NCBI GenBank assembly: GCA_903824785.1
Contig: CAIJYD010000114.1
Location: forward strand, 1-42,660
Reading direction: 5' to 3'
Length of the DNA stretch: 42,660 nucleotides
Source: an uncultured Bacteroidota bacterium
GTDB taxonomy: Bacteria; Bacteroidota; Bacteroidia; Bacteroidales; VadinHA17
Of this stretch, positions 10,301 to 17,844 are shown one piece after another. Below the pieces are notes generated by a model. The model saw only the letters and a list, made by a program, of their open reading frames with translations. It made no database searches and was not told the origin of the DNA. Numbering within the stretch: position 1 is the first letter of the stretch; each line of letters starts with the position of its first letter. A program made the position numbers and the translations under genes.

Positions 10301-12103
10301 TGCTTTTTCTTCTTCGATACGGCTTACGATATCTTCTTTTTCAGGGAGAGATTTAAGTCTCGATTCAATTTCTGCCACAACCGCGTCTGTCTTTTCAAGG
10401 GTGGCTCCTCCGGGCATTGTTACACTCAATCTGAAGTTGGGCGTTTCTACCTCCTGTGTGGTACTTATACTTAAGGTAAGGCTGATAAGTAGTGCGGCAA
10501 AGAAAATTACAAGAGTTCCGATTATGGTAGATGCCGGATTTCTCATACTTGCTTTTAACACAAGATGATATCCCTGTATGGTTCTGTCGTGAATGGAGAG
10601 TTTTTTAAATATATCAGAATCGCTTTTTGAGGATCTTGTAAGAAGAAAATATGTTGCCATCGGAATAAACAGCAAGGCAATAATAAGAGATATTGTAAGT
10701 GTTGATATGATTGATACACCTATATTCTTTCCAATCATTTTCACCATAAAATTGTCAGAGAAAATGAAAGGCATGAACACAATAACTGTAGTGAGAGTTC
10801 CTGCAAATATGGATCTCCAGACTTCAGTAGTACCTTGTTTTACAGCTGTCTCGTTGTCTTTTCCCTGACCCGCCAGCCGGTAGATATTCTCAAGAACAAC
10901 CACTGAGTTATCGACGAGCATCCCTATTGCAAGTGCCATTCCTATAAGAGTAAGGCTGTTAATGGAGATATCAAATGCATAGAAAAAGTTGAAAGCAGCA
11001 TATACTGAAACAGGAATTGAGACTGCAATGATTGCAACCAGCCTGATATTTCTGAGAAAGAACCACAGAATCATTATCGCCAGAAACCCTCCCGTAATTG
11101 CGAGATTAATTATCTGATTAATATTCTTTTCCATTATTTCGGCAGTATTGTTCTGGACAACTACCTCTACTCCTGAAGGTTCAAGTTTTTTGTTCAGCTC
11201 CTTAACCTGCTCAATTGCATCATGGGAAAGATCTATCAGGTTAGCCTGATTATCATTTACAAGGGTTATTGTAACAGCATCGAGACCGTTAACTCTGCTA
11301 TAAGAGCTCTGTTCCTTTACTCCGAAAAAGATCTCTGCCACATCGCGCAAAAGAACCGGCCCGGATTTTTTAACAATTATATTTCCTATTTCCCTCACAT
11401 CGGTATATTCTGATGTGACATTTACAAATAATTCATTGCTGCCTTCAGTTACTTTCCCTGCAAAAGTTTTGTTTGCACCATTGTTGTTCAGCAGGTTTCT
11501 GATCTGCCCCATTGTAATGCCATTAGCCTTGCAGGCGTTCTCATTGAGCCTTATCTCTATTGAGTTCTCCTGTCCGCCGTAAACCTGAACTCCGGCAATA
11601 CCGTCTATATTTTCAAGTTCGGGTTTAATCTCTCTGTCGGCAATATTCCTGATCCTGTCAATACCTCCTTCTCCTCTCACCTGAAGCTCCATGAACTGGT
11701 TGGTGAGCTGTTCAAGATCGATCTTGATTACATTAATAATAAATTCAGCCGGGATTGAGCTTTTAACAATATCTATCTTTTCCTGCAGCTTAAGGTTGGC
11801 ATATTTGAGATCGGCCTTCTGGTTGTAGTAGATCATTATTGTGCCAAACCGCGATGAGATATTCGATTCTATCTTTTCAATCCCCTCAAGTGTTCCTATT
11901 GCCCCCTCAATAGGGATAATAGCCTGGTTCTCAATATATGAAGGATCCATTTCAAGAGGAGTTCCGACCTGAACTATTAATGTTGGAAGCTGTGCATTCG
12001 GAAACAGTTCAACAGCAAGTTTTTTATACGAGACATAGCCAAGCATAGTTAGCCCCAGAAAGAGCATACTGATAAAAATTCTTCTTTTTAAAATAAAATC
12101 CAT
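7337..12103 (-). CDS. RND efflux pump fused to a membrane linker and an ABC ATPase domain
   Basis: One uninterrupted frame of 1588 residues. Residues 1-1040 form a complete RND (HAE-type) pump: TM1, two large periplasmic loops and twelve expected membrane segments. TM4 holds VDNS with Asp398, but the second acidic residue of AcrB is Asn399. In TM10 the AcrB lysine position is Asn944. Residues about 1045-1290 add roughly six membrane segments in three hairpins, with a basic amphipathic stretch between the first pair and the rest. Residues about 1296-1588 are a full ABC ATPase: Walker A GPNGAGKTT (1322-1330), Q-loop YLPQ, signature YSGGM (1422-1426), Walker B with Asp1446/Glu1447 and switch His1478. 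A short Gly run lies in the second periplasmic loop (about 647-657). The ATPase resembles the separate ATPase at 21324-22217. A dual-energy exporter, or a scaffold tying an ABC transporter to an RND pump, is inference. Confidence 0.9.
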   Translation of the reverse strand: MDFILKRRIFISMLFLGLTMLGYVSYKKLAVELFPNAQLPTLIVQVGTPLEMDPSYIENQAIIPIEGAIGTLEGIEKIESNISSRFGTIMIYYNQKADLKYANLKLQEKIDIVKSSIPAEFIINVIKIDLEQLTNQFMELQVRGEGGIDRIRNIADREIKPELENIDGIAGVQVYGGQENSIEIRLNENACKANGITMGQIRNLLNNNGANKTFAGKVTEGSNELFVNVTSEYTDVREIGNIIVKKSGPVLLRDVAEIFFGVKEQSSYSRVNGLDAVTITLVNDNQANLIDLSHDAIEQVKELNKKLEPSGVEVVVQNNTAEIMEKNINQIINLAITGGFLAIMILWFFLRNIRLVAIIAVSIPVSVYAAFNFFYAFDISINSLTLIGMALAIGMLVDNSVVVLENIYRLAGQGKDNETAVKQGTTEVWRSIFAGTLTTVIVFMPFIFSDNFMVKMIGKNIGVSIISTLTISLIIALLFIPMATYFLLTRSSKSDSDIFKKLSIHDRTIQGYHLVLKASMRNPASTIIGTLVIFFAALLISLTLSISTTQEVETPNFRLSVTMPGGATLEKTDAVVAEIESRLKSLPEKEDIVSRIEEEKATVTINLSKDWNKKSKRSLPEIKNEISEKTAKISSAEVTMDELSTAGGFTGGGGGGETDNPGSDFMNLLGIGSAKESVIIKGQNFEQMKNLADDIKTYVDDLSTINSSNINVQDNKPEVHLLFDMDYMGRNNFTLSNLSSSLSAFGKEYSSGATFKQGTENYDIMIKYAVQDSLTNENRDKTIDDLKHLEVNAANGAVMEMEELSGIVFSSGMGNIHRENQEKRVTVTYNFTEEIKNSKDLLEGARAEIESIVAGLNIPSGIAVEIVHEEDQLKDFYYLIGVAFLLIFMILAAVFESLATPVVLMFSIPLAALGSLIALILTGNSLLNANTLTGFLILLGVVVNNGIILIDYTNILRKRGNRVQRALMTAGVARLRPILITASTTVIAMVPLAMGQAEFVSAIGASFAITVIGGLTLSTLLTLVFIPTFYTGLENALKWFYSLGWKNKAIQFLLFFLMIFIIYTSIDKFLWKLITSILVLIIIPAGTWFVMNSLRKARETVIPNSENINIYVQSLVKIYERENRWTREWKAGARIRKRLGLEKEYKSWKDMNQIMWQLPLLGFIIYFTYFYLTKGFWIFLFSIGTWFFLSGVWTALKELFASLSANGEKKWLIKISMFADFLFFWIIPLLNLIWFWKSWENIVIVLILGFLWFSGLFIYKTGQKLTRENIDIYRLEGRFKGIRKAIYKLVAAVPLIGKKKKPFKALSCVSLNIGNGMFGLLGPNGAGKTTLMRIICGILEQSYGKVWINGLDTQKMREELQGLIGYLPQEFGSYENMTAHEYLHYQAMLKNIIDVKIRDERVTYVLKAVHMEDRRNDKIGSYSGGMKQRMGIAQILLHLPRILVVDEPTAGLDPRERIRFRNLLVELSRERVVIFSTHIIEDISSSCNQVAVLNKGKLRYFGKPIEMTKEAEGHVWQFNIPAKDFGAFVEKNLVVHHMSEGDNVRVRVISESSPWDGAINANPSLEDAYLWLLRRKDYKGSENNETVK

Positions 12104-12125
12104 TTTCAGTCTTTTAAGAATAATA

Positions 12126-15100
12126 TCAGAGCTTTACAATATCTTTATCTGCCCCTCGGAGCCATCTGCTGAAACTGTCGAAAACCCAGTAGACACATGG
12201 AATTACTACAAGTGTCAGGAGGGTGGAAGAGACCAGTCCTCCGATAACAGCCAGAGCCATTGGAGCTCTGAGAGAAGCGCTTTCGCCGATACCGATTGTA
12301 AGAGGAAGAAGTGCAAGGATTGTTGTCAGACTGGTCATTAATATTGGTCTTATTCTCTGAGTACCAGCAATAACAATTGCCTCTTTTTTATCCATCCCGG
12401 TTTCTCTCAGCTGATTTATACGGTCAATAAGCAGAATGGCATTATTCACGGCAATTCCTCCGAGCATAATTATCCCGATATATGCCATCATATTCAGTGT
12501 TTCTCCGGTGATGAAAAATGTGAGAATAGTGCCAACGCCTGCCAGTGGAATGGTAAGCATTATTACAAATGGCTGAATTATTGATTCAAATTGTGCTGCC
12601 AGAACCATAAATACAAGAATAAGTGAAAGTATCAGGGCAAAGGAGAGATTTGAGGTGGATTCTTTCCTTTTCAGCTCCTCGCCGGTAAATTCAAGCTTGT
12701 AATCCACAGGGAGTATTACTGCTTTAAGTGCTGTCCCGGCTTCTTTAATCACCTGATCGAAAGCTGCGTTTGCATTTACCATGGCATAGATGTAGCATGT
12801 TCTCGACTGGTTCCTTCTGGTGATCTCCCTGGGGCTGATAATTGTCTTGATCACAGCAAGTTCGCTGAGAGGCACTTTAACGCTTCCGGCAGTGATCATC
12901 AGATCGCGAAGCTGTTTCAAAGAGAGATCTCCAAGCTTTATGGTGATATCTTTCATTTCGCCGTCCTTCTCAAAGCTTCCGGCTGAAGAACCCGATAAAT
13001 AACTTTTAATCTGGTTTATAATGCTCTCTACGGTAACACTGTAGTAGCTGGTTTTAAACCTGTCGATAGCCACTTCTACTTCAGGCGTCCCCTCATCGAG
13101 AGAGGTTGTAATATTATAGAGGCCGGGGTTACTTACCAGTATGTCTTTTGATTCATTCACTATTCTCTCCAGTTGGCTGTAATCTTCACCAGATACCTCA
13201 AGAGAGAATGGGGCTCCTGTTGTGCCAAGAGAAGACTGAAGAGCTGTTTCATCTCTTGCGAAAGATATTTCGATGCCGGGGATTGTCTTCAGATAATTGC
13301 CAATAATTGCAATTGCCTGTTCCGTTCCGGAGGCAAAATCATCAGCGAGAATAACCTTGATTGAAGCGGTATTTTCCCCTTTGGCAGCAGAGGTCTGGTT
13401 TAGCGATGAGTTATTGTCGGATCCGGCCTGGCAATAGATCATTTTTACCTTATTCCCGAGCAGCTCCTTTATTATATCACCTGTTTTGGAAACTGTACTT
13501 TCGGTACGCAGGAGGGAGGTGCCTTCCGGAAGTTTAATATCTACACTGAACTCGGCTGATTCAGATTTTGGCATGAATTCGCTTCCCAGCTGTGGTATAA
13601 GCAAAGCAGATGAAACCATAAGTAAAACAGATAAAAAGATGACGAGGATCCTCTTCTCAATTGTCTTTCTGAGAAATTTCTCATACCATTTGAAACGCAT
13701 GGGAGCCGCTATCTCAGACTTTATCTTTTTATCAGAAAAAAGTGTTGATACCAGCATTGGAATAACCAGCATGGCAACCACTAAAGATGAAATGAGGGAA
13801 AACGCCACTGTCCATGCCTGATCTTTGAACATCTCACCTGATGCCCCATGGAGATAAACAATCGGAAGGAAGACAACAATTGTGGTAACGGTAGATGCCG
13901 TAATTGCACCACCAACTTCTCCGGTACCTCTTATAACTGCCTCTTTCAGAGCGACTCCCTCTTCACGGAGGCGTGTTATATTTTCAAGAACAACGATAGC
14001 ATTATCGACAAGCATACCGGCTCCCAGAGCCAGCCCTCCCAGTGTCATTATGTTGAGGGTGAGATGATTGAAATACATAAGGTTGAATGTAGCAATGATA
14101 GAGACAGGTATTGCTACACTGATAACCAGTGTGGTGCCAATTCTTCGGAGGAAGATGTAAAGTATAAATACTGCGAGAAGAATTCCGATCAGAAGTGTAT
14201 TCTTTACTTCCCCAATTGCATTATTGATGTATGCCCCCTGATCCTGTACCCTGATAAATTCATAACCGGGTAAAGCTTTTTCAAGATCGGTAATTGCTGT
14301 TCCCAGACTCTTTACCACATCAACGGTATTGAATTTCGGTTCTTTGTAGATTGAGAGACCGACACATCTTTCTCCATTGATTGTTACAATATTATCAGGC
14401 TCTTTGTTTGCGAATTTTATCGTGGCTATATCTCTCAGATAAACCGGCACTCTTCCGGATACTGTGGCTGATGCAGAGCCGGTTGCCGCTGTTTGACCGG
14501 TAGCTGTTGCCTGTTTAAAGCCTACGACTATATTCTCCAGATCATCAATATCTTCAAGGACGCTTACCCCTTTTACGGTGTATTTTAATCCCATATCCAC
14601 AATTGATCCGCCTGAGACATTCCGGTTATAATTAGTGATCTGGGCAGCTATGGCGTCTGAAGTAAGTCCAAACGATTCGAGAATATATTTGTTTGTTTCA
14701 ATAACCACTTCGCTTTCCTCGGTGCCGGTAAGTTTGACATCGGCAACTCCTTCAATCCGTACCAGCTCATTTCTGATATAGTTTTCCCCAACTTTCCTTA
14801 GTTCATCCATATTGTTAATGGCGGGGTTTTTCAATCCAACAACCATAACCGGGGCGGCATTGGGATCGTATTGCGAAATGGTAAAATCCTCAAGATCTGA
14901 ATTCTGGCTGAATGAGTTCAGCTCTTTCTGAAGATCAAGGAAAGCTTCATCCATATCCTTATTCCAGTCGTATTCAACCGTAATAGTAGCTGATCCGACC
15001 TGTGCCACTGAAGAGACCTGAACCACATCGCTCTGCCGCATAGCGAGCGATTCGATCTGATCAACATAGTTCTTTTCAATCTCTTCAGGTGGTTTTTCGC

Positions 15101-15257
15101 CTGCTTTTAATTCGATATAGATCTTTGGATTGTTGAGATCAGGGAACAGATCGGTTCCCAGTTTGCCAAAGGAGATAAACCCCAGAAGTGCTATCCCCAG
15201 CACAAACATTAAGACCGTAACGGGATATTGTACAGCGAATCGGGCAATCCTGTTCAT
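12126..15257 (-). CDS. RND family efflux permease
   Basis: A standard-length (1043-residue) RND pump of the HAE type, expected as a trimer in the inner membrane that passes substrate to the adaptor and TolC-like channel encoded beside it. It starts with TM1 at about 10-32. Two large periplasmic loops (about 35-340 and 570-870) and twelve membrane segments follow. The proton-relay region differs from AcrB: TM4 reads GMLVDNAIVV with Asp418 followed by Asn419, and TM10 reads AVNNAIL with Asn938 where AcrB has lysine. As far as I know this pattern is typical of SwrC-like and Bacteroidota RND pumps and does not by itself mean inactivity. It lies 5 bases after the adaptor gene and 22 bases before the RND-ABC fusion gene. 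The two RND proteins may form a mixed pump, as MdtB/MdtC do, but this is unproven. Confidence 0.95.
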   Translation of the reverse strand: MNRIARFAVQYPVTVLMFVLGIALLGFISFGKLGTDLFPDLNNPKIYIELKAGEKPPEEIEKNYVDQIESLAMRQSDVVQVSSVAQVGSATITVEYDWNKDMDEAFLDLQKELNSFSQNSDLEDFTISQYDPNAAPVMVVGLKNPAINNMDELRKVGENYIRNELVRIEGVADVKLTGTEESEVVIETNKYILESFGLTSDAIAAQITNYNRNVSGGSIVDMGLKYTVKGVSVLEDIDDLENIVVGFKQATATGQTAATGSASATVSGRVPVYLRDIATIKFANKEPDNIVTINGERCVGLSIYKEPKFNTVDVVKSLGTAITDLEKALPGYEFIRVQDQGAYINNAIGEVKNTLLIGILLAVFILYIFLRRIGTTLVISVAIPVSIIATFNLMYFNHLTLNIMTLGGLALGAGMLVDNAIVVLENITRLREEGVALKEAVIRGTGEVGGAITASTVTTIVVFLPIVYLHGASGEMFKDQAWTVAFSLISSLVVAMLVIPMLVSTLFSDKKIKSEIAAPMRFKWYEKFLRKTIEKRILVIFLSVLLMVSSALLIPQLGSEFMPKSESAEFSVDIKLPEGTSLLRTESTVSKTGDIIKELLGNKVKMIYCQAGSDNNSSLNQTSAAKGENTASIKVILADDFASGTEQAIAIIGNYLKTIPGIEISFARDETALQSSLGTTGAPFSLEVSGEDYSQLERIVNESKDILVSNPGLYNITTSLDEGTPEVEVAIDRFKTSYYSVTVESIINQIKSYLSGSSAGSFEKDGEMKDITIKLGDLSLKQLRDLMITAGSVKVPLSELAVIKTIISPREITRRNQSRTCYIYAMVNANAAFDQVIKEAGTALKAVILPVDYKLEFTGEELKRKESTSNLSFALILSLILVFMVLAAQFESIIQPFVIMLTIPLAGVGTILTFFITGETLNMMAYIGIIMLGGIAVNNAILLIDRINQLRETGMDKKEAIVIAGTQRIRPILMTSLTTILALLPLTIGIGESASLRAPMALAVIGGLVSSTLLTLVVIPCVYWVFDSFSRWLRGADKDIVKL

Positions 15258-15262
15258 GTCAG

Positions 15263-16315
15263 TTATTTAATAATTTTAACCTTCGACTTGTTGCTAAGTG
15301 TTTCAAAACCACTTGTTACAACACGCTCATTTTTAGCCAGTCCCCTGGTGACTTCAACATCGGTCAGGTTTTCAAGACCTGTTTCAATAACTCTTTCAGC
15401 AGCTACTCCCCGGTCGACGATAAAAACAGTTTTCCCCCTTTGGCGCGAGAGAATAATGCTTTTTGCTATAACAATTACAGAATCTTTATGGTTTGTAACT
15501 ATGTCGGCTTTAACAAACATACCGGGACGAAGAAGCAGATCGGGGTTATTGACGGAAATTTTTCCTTTAAATGTCCGTGTATCAGAATCAATGGCCGGTG
15601 ATAATTGCGTTATACTTCCGATAATCGTATCATCAGGAATTGTATAGTTTGTAAGGTTCACTGTCTGTCCGGGTTTAATGGCAGAGATATATTTTTCAGG
15701 AAGCTGCACATCCATATACATTATCTGATAGTCCATTATTTTAGCGATTTTTGAACCTGTTGCAATCTGGGTACTCTGGGTATAATATGGCAGGTCGACA
15801 ATAACACCATCTATCGGAGCAACTATTCTTGTTTTTTCGAGCTGAAGTTTTGCATTTTCAACTGTTGTTTTGGCATTTGCAAAGTTTATACTTGCTGTCT
15901 TGAGATCCTTCAGGGTAACCCCACCCTTTTCGTAAAGCGACTCCTGTTTTTTAAGTTCGCTTTCCGATAGTTCAAGATTGAGTTCATTGGTTTCGAGCTT
16001 AATGGAATTTACATATTCCTTATCCTCGAGCCTGGCAATAAGCGCGCCTGCCTTAACCCTGTCGCCAAGCTGCCATGGCCTGCCTGCTGACGGGTTGTTT
16101 TCCAGATAATAGTATGCAGTAATCTTTGAGGTTAGTTCAATCTCCCCCTTTGGCAAAGCAGTACCTGTTGTATTAATGAATTCTTCAATTGGCCTCAGTT
16201 TAAGGTCATCGACCGAAACAGGTATTTCAACATCGGCATTCAGGTTCTGGTCGGTATTCTTGCAGCCGGTAAATATCATCAGCACAACTGCAATAATGGA
16301 AATACTTTTCTTCAT
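15263..16315 (-). CDS. Membrane-fusion protein (periplasmic adaptor), lipoprotein
   Basis: A 350-residue HlyD/AcrA-type adaptor linking inner-membrane pumps to the outer-membrane channel. The N-terminus is a lipoprotein signal with lipobox FTGC and Cys18 as the expected lipidation site. Next come a split barrel-sandwich (lipoyl-like) region, a helical hairpin (about 100-160, rich in Lys/Glu/Leu), the second lipoyl half (RIVAPIDGVIVDLP) and a beta-barrel with a membrane-proximal domain (DTRTFKGKISVNNPDLLLRPGMFV is the usual signature region). It is the only adaptor gene in the operon although there are two RND genes, so both pumps presumably share it. It lies 18 bases after the TolC-like gene and 5 before the RND gene. 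Confidence 0.93.
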   Translation of the reverse strand: MKKSISIIAVVLMIFTGCKNTDQNLNADVEIPVSVDDLKLRPIEEFINTTGTALPKGEIELTSKITAYYYLENNPSAGRPWQLGDRVKAGALIARLEDKEYVNSIKLETNELNLELSESELKKQESLYEKGGVTLKDLKTASINFANAKTTVENAKLQLEKTRIVAPIDGVIVDLPYYTQSTQIATGSKIAKIMDYQIMYMDVQLPEKYISAIKPGQTVNLTNYTIPDDTIIGSITQLSPAIDSDTRTFKGKISVNNPDLLLRPGMFVKADIVTNHKDSVIVIAKSIILSRQRGKTVFIVDRGVAAERVIETGLENLTDVEVTRGLAKNERVVTSGFETLSNKSKVKIIK

Positions 16316-16333
16316 GGATTTATTATTTATCTG

Positions 16334-17818
16334 TTATTTTTCAATGGTCATAACCGGTGAAACGGCTGTTTTTTTCTCAAAGTCATAAAGAGTCTGAATC
16401 TTAAGATTAAGAAGTTCAAGCTTATAAGAGATCAGCGAGTTTGTATAGGTAAGCTGTTTCTCGGAGAGCTGGTTCTGATATATATTAAGGTCCATGCCGG
16501 TAAGATCGCCATTTTTATATTTCTCAAGATTGAGGTCGTAGGTAAGCTGGGCATTGGTTACAGATTGCCTTGCAATTATAATCTGGTTCTGAAGGTTGAG
16601 GAGGTTCCTGTAAACTTTTCTGACATCGAGAATGATATTATTCTGTTCCTCCTCAAGGGTTATATTTGCGGTTTCAATTGAAGCTTCAGAGGCCTTTATT
16701 CTTGATTTTCTTTCGCCCCAGTCCCATAGTGGTATGGTAAGAGAGAGGGAAACAGTTTCATTATCAGTCGGGCTGGCATAGACATCCCTGAATTTCTGGT
16801 TGTCTCCGAAAAGTCCCAGAGAGAGCCCCAGGCTTCCTTTGAATTCATTTAATGCTTTGGTCTGAATAAGATCGAATTGCGATGTCTCAATATTAATGGC
16901 TCTCTGCCGTAGTTCCATCCTGTTCGAAAGCCCCTGTTCAATAGCAAATGAGATATCAACATCCACAGTATCAACAGCAATGTTTGGTATAACAAGGATG
17001 TCATCATAAAGACTCATCCCTATCATTAGTTTAAAATCGTCTTTTGCATTTTCGAGTAAAACCTGTTTGTTCTCAAAATCTGATTTTGTTGTTGCAAGAT
17101 TCAGTTCTGCCTGAAACATCTCTTCCCTGGCAGAGATCCCTGCCTCTACTTTGTTTCTTGAAACTTCGTAGCTTTTCTGCATATTCTGATAAGCCTGGTT
17201 GGCTATATCGAGACTCTGCTGCTGCTGATATACAAAATAGAAGGCTTGCGTTACAAGTTTTTCGAGTGAAAGCAATTGAATGGCATAATTAAGCTGTGCA
17301 TTCTCAAGCGCTAACTGGAGTTCTTTAAGCTGAATACGTGTCCTGTTATAGGTGAAGAGGGGCTGGTCAATATTAAGCGAAAGATTATTACTGAATCCTT
17401 TTGTGGATGAACCGGAGTATTCACTGTAAGAATCTGTATAACCGAATCTGTTTGTCAGCGAGATTCTTGCATCAGTAAATACAATTGGCTGGGAAACGGT
17501 AAATAACCCGTAGCTCTCTTTAGTTGTTCTTGAATTCCATTTTGAGATAAGGTCATTGAACTCCCGGCTCTGGGTATATCCTATCGGATTTAATGTAAGT
17601 GAAAAGTTAGATTTGAGGGAGGCATTCTGGGCATTCAGGTTCTCCTGACTTCTTATCAGGCTCAGTCGGGTCTTTTTCATTGTCGGACTATTTGATTCCG
17701 CAACCGCCAGCGACTGGTCAAGCGTCAGCCCTTGCTGGGAAAAGAGAGTAGAAATGCAGATAACAGCCATAAACAATATTAAAAGCTGTGTTTTGAAAAT
17801 TCTGCCGGAGTGTTTCAT
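16334..17818 (-). CDS. TolC-like outer-membrane efflux protein
   Basis: A 494-residue outer-membrane factor that would form the trimeric exit duct. It has an N-terminal signal peptide (residues about 1-27, hydrophobic core LLILFMAVICIS, cleavage near FSQQ). Two OEP repeats follow, each with long alternating helices (for example LEKLVTQAFYFVYQQQQSLDIANQAYQNM cut between repeats) separated by beta-strand regions (SLSLTIPLWDWG is the usual equatorial/strand signature). The C-terminus has no obvious terminal aromatic insertion signal but ends in a short disordered tail. It is encoded 26 bases after the large ABC permease and 18 before the adaptor. It is the only outer-membrane channel in the operon. 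Confidence 0.93.
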   Translation of the reverse strand: MKHSGRIFKTQLLILFMAVICISTLFSQQGLTLDQSLAVAESNSPTMKKTRLSLIRSQENLNAQNASLKSNFSLTLNPIGYTQSREFNDLISKWNSRTTKESYGLFTVSQPIVFTDARISLTNRFGYTDSYSEYSGSSTKGFSNNLSLNIDQPLFTYNRTRIQLKELQLALENAQLNYAIQLLSLEKLVTQAFYFVYQQQQSLDIANQAYQNMQKSYEVSRNKVEAGISAREEMFQAELNLATTKSDFENKQVLLENAKDDFKLMIGMSLYDDILVIPNIAVDTVDVDISFAIEQGLSNRMELRQRAINIETSQFDLIQTKALNEFKGSLGLSLGLFGDNQKFRDVYASPTDNETVSLSLTIPLWDWGERKSRIKASEASIETANITLEEEQNNIILDVRKVYRNLLNLQNQIIIARQSVTNAQLTYDLNLEKYKNGDLTGMDLNIYQNQLSEKQLTYTNSLISYKLELLNLKIQTLYDFEKKTAVSPVMTIEK

Positions 17819-17844
17819 ATTAATGTTTTTTTATTCTTAATTTT

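Noticed and set aside
10062-10568. 168-residue reading frame on the plus strand inside the RND-ABC fusion gene
   Set aside because: Antisense shadow of the RND frame with no recognisable domain; the coding signal is on the minus strand.
13848-14273. 141-residue reading frame opposite the RND gene
   Set aside because: Antisense shadow of conserved RND membrane segments.
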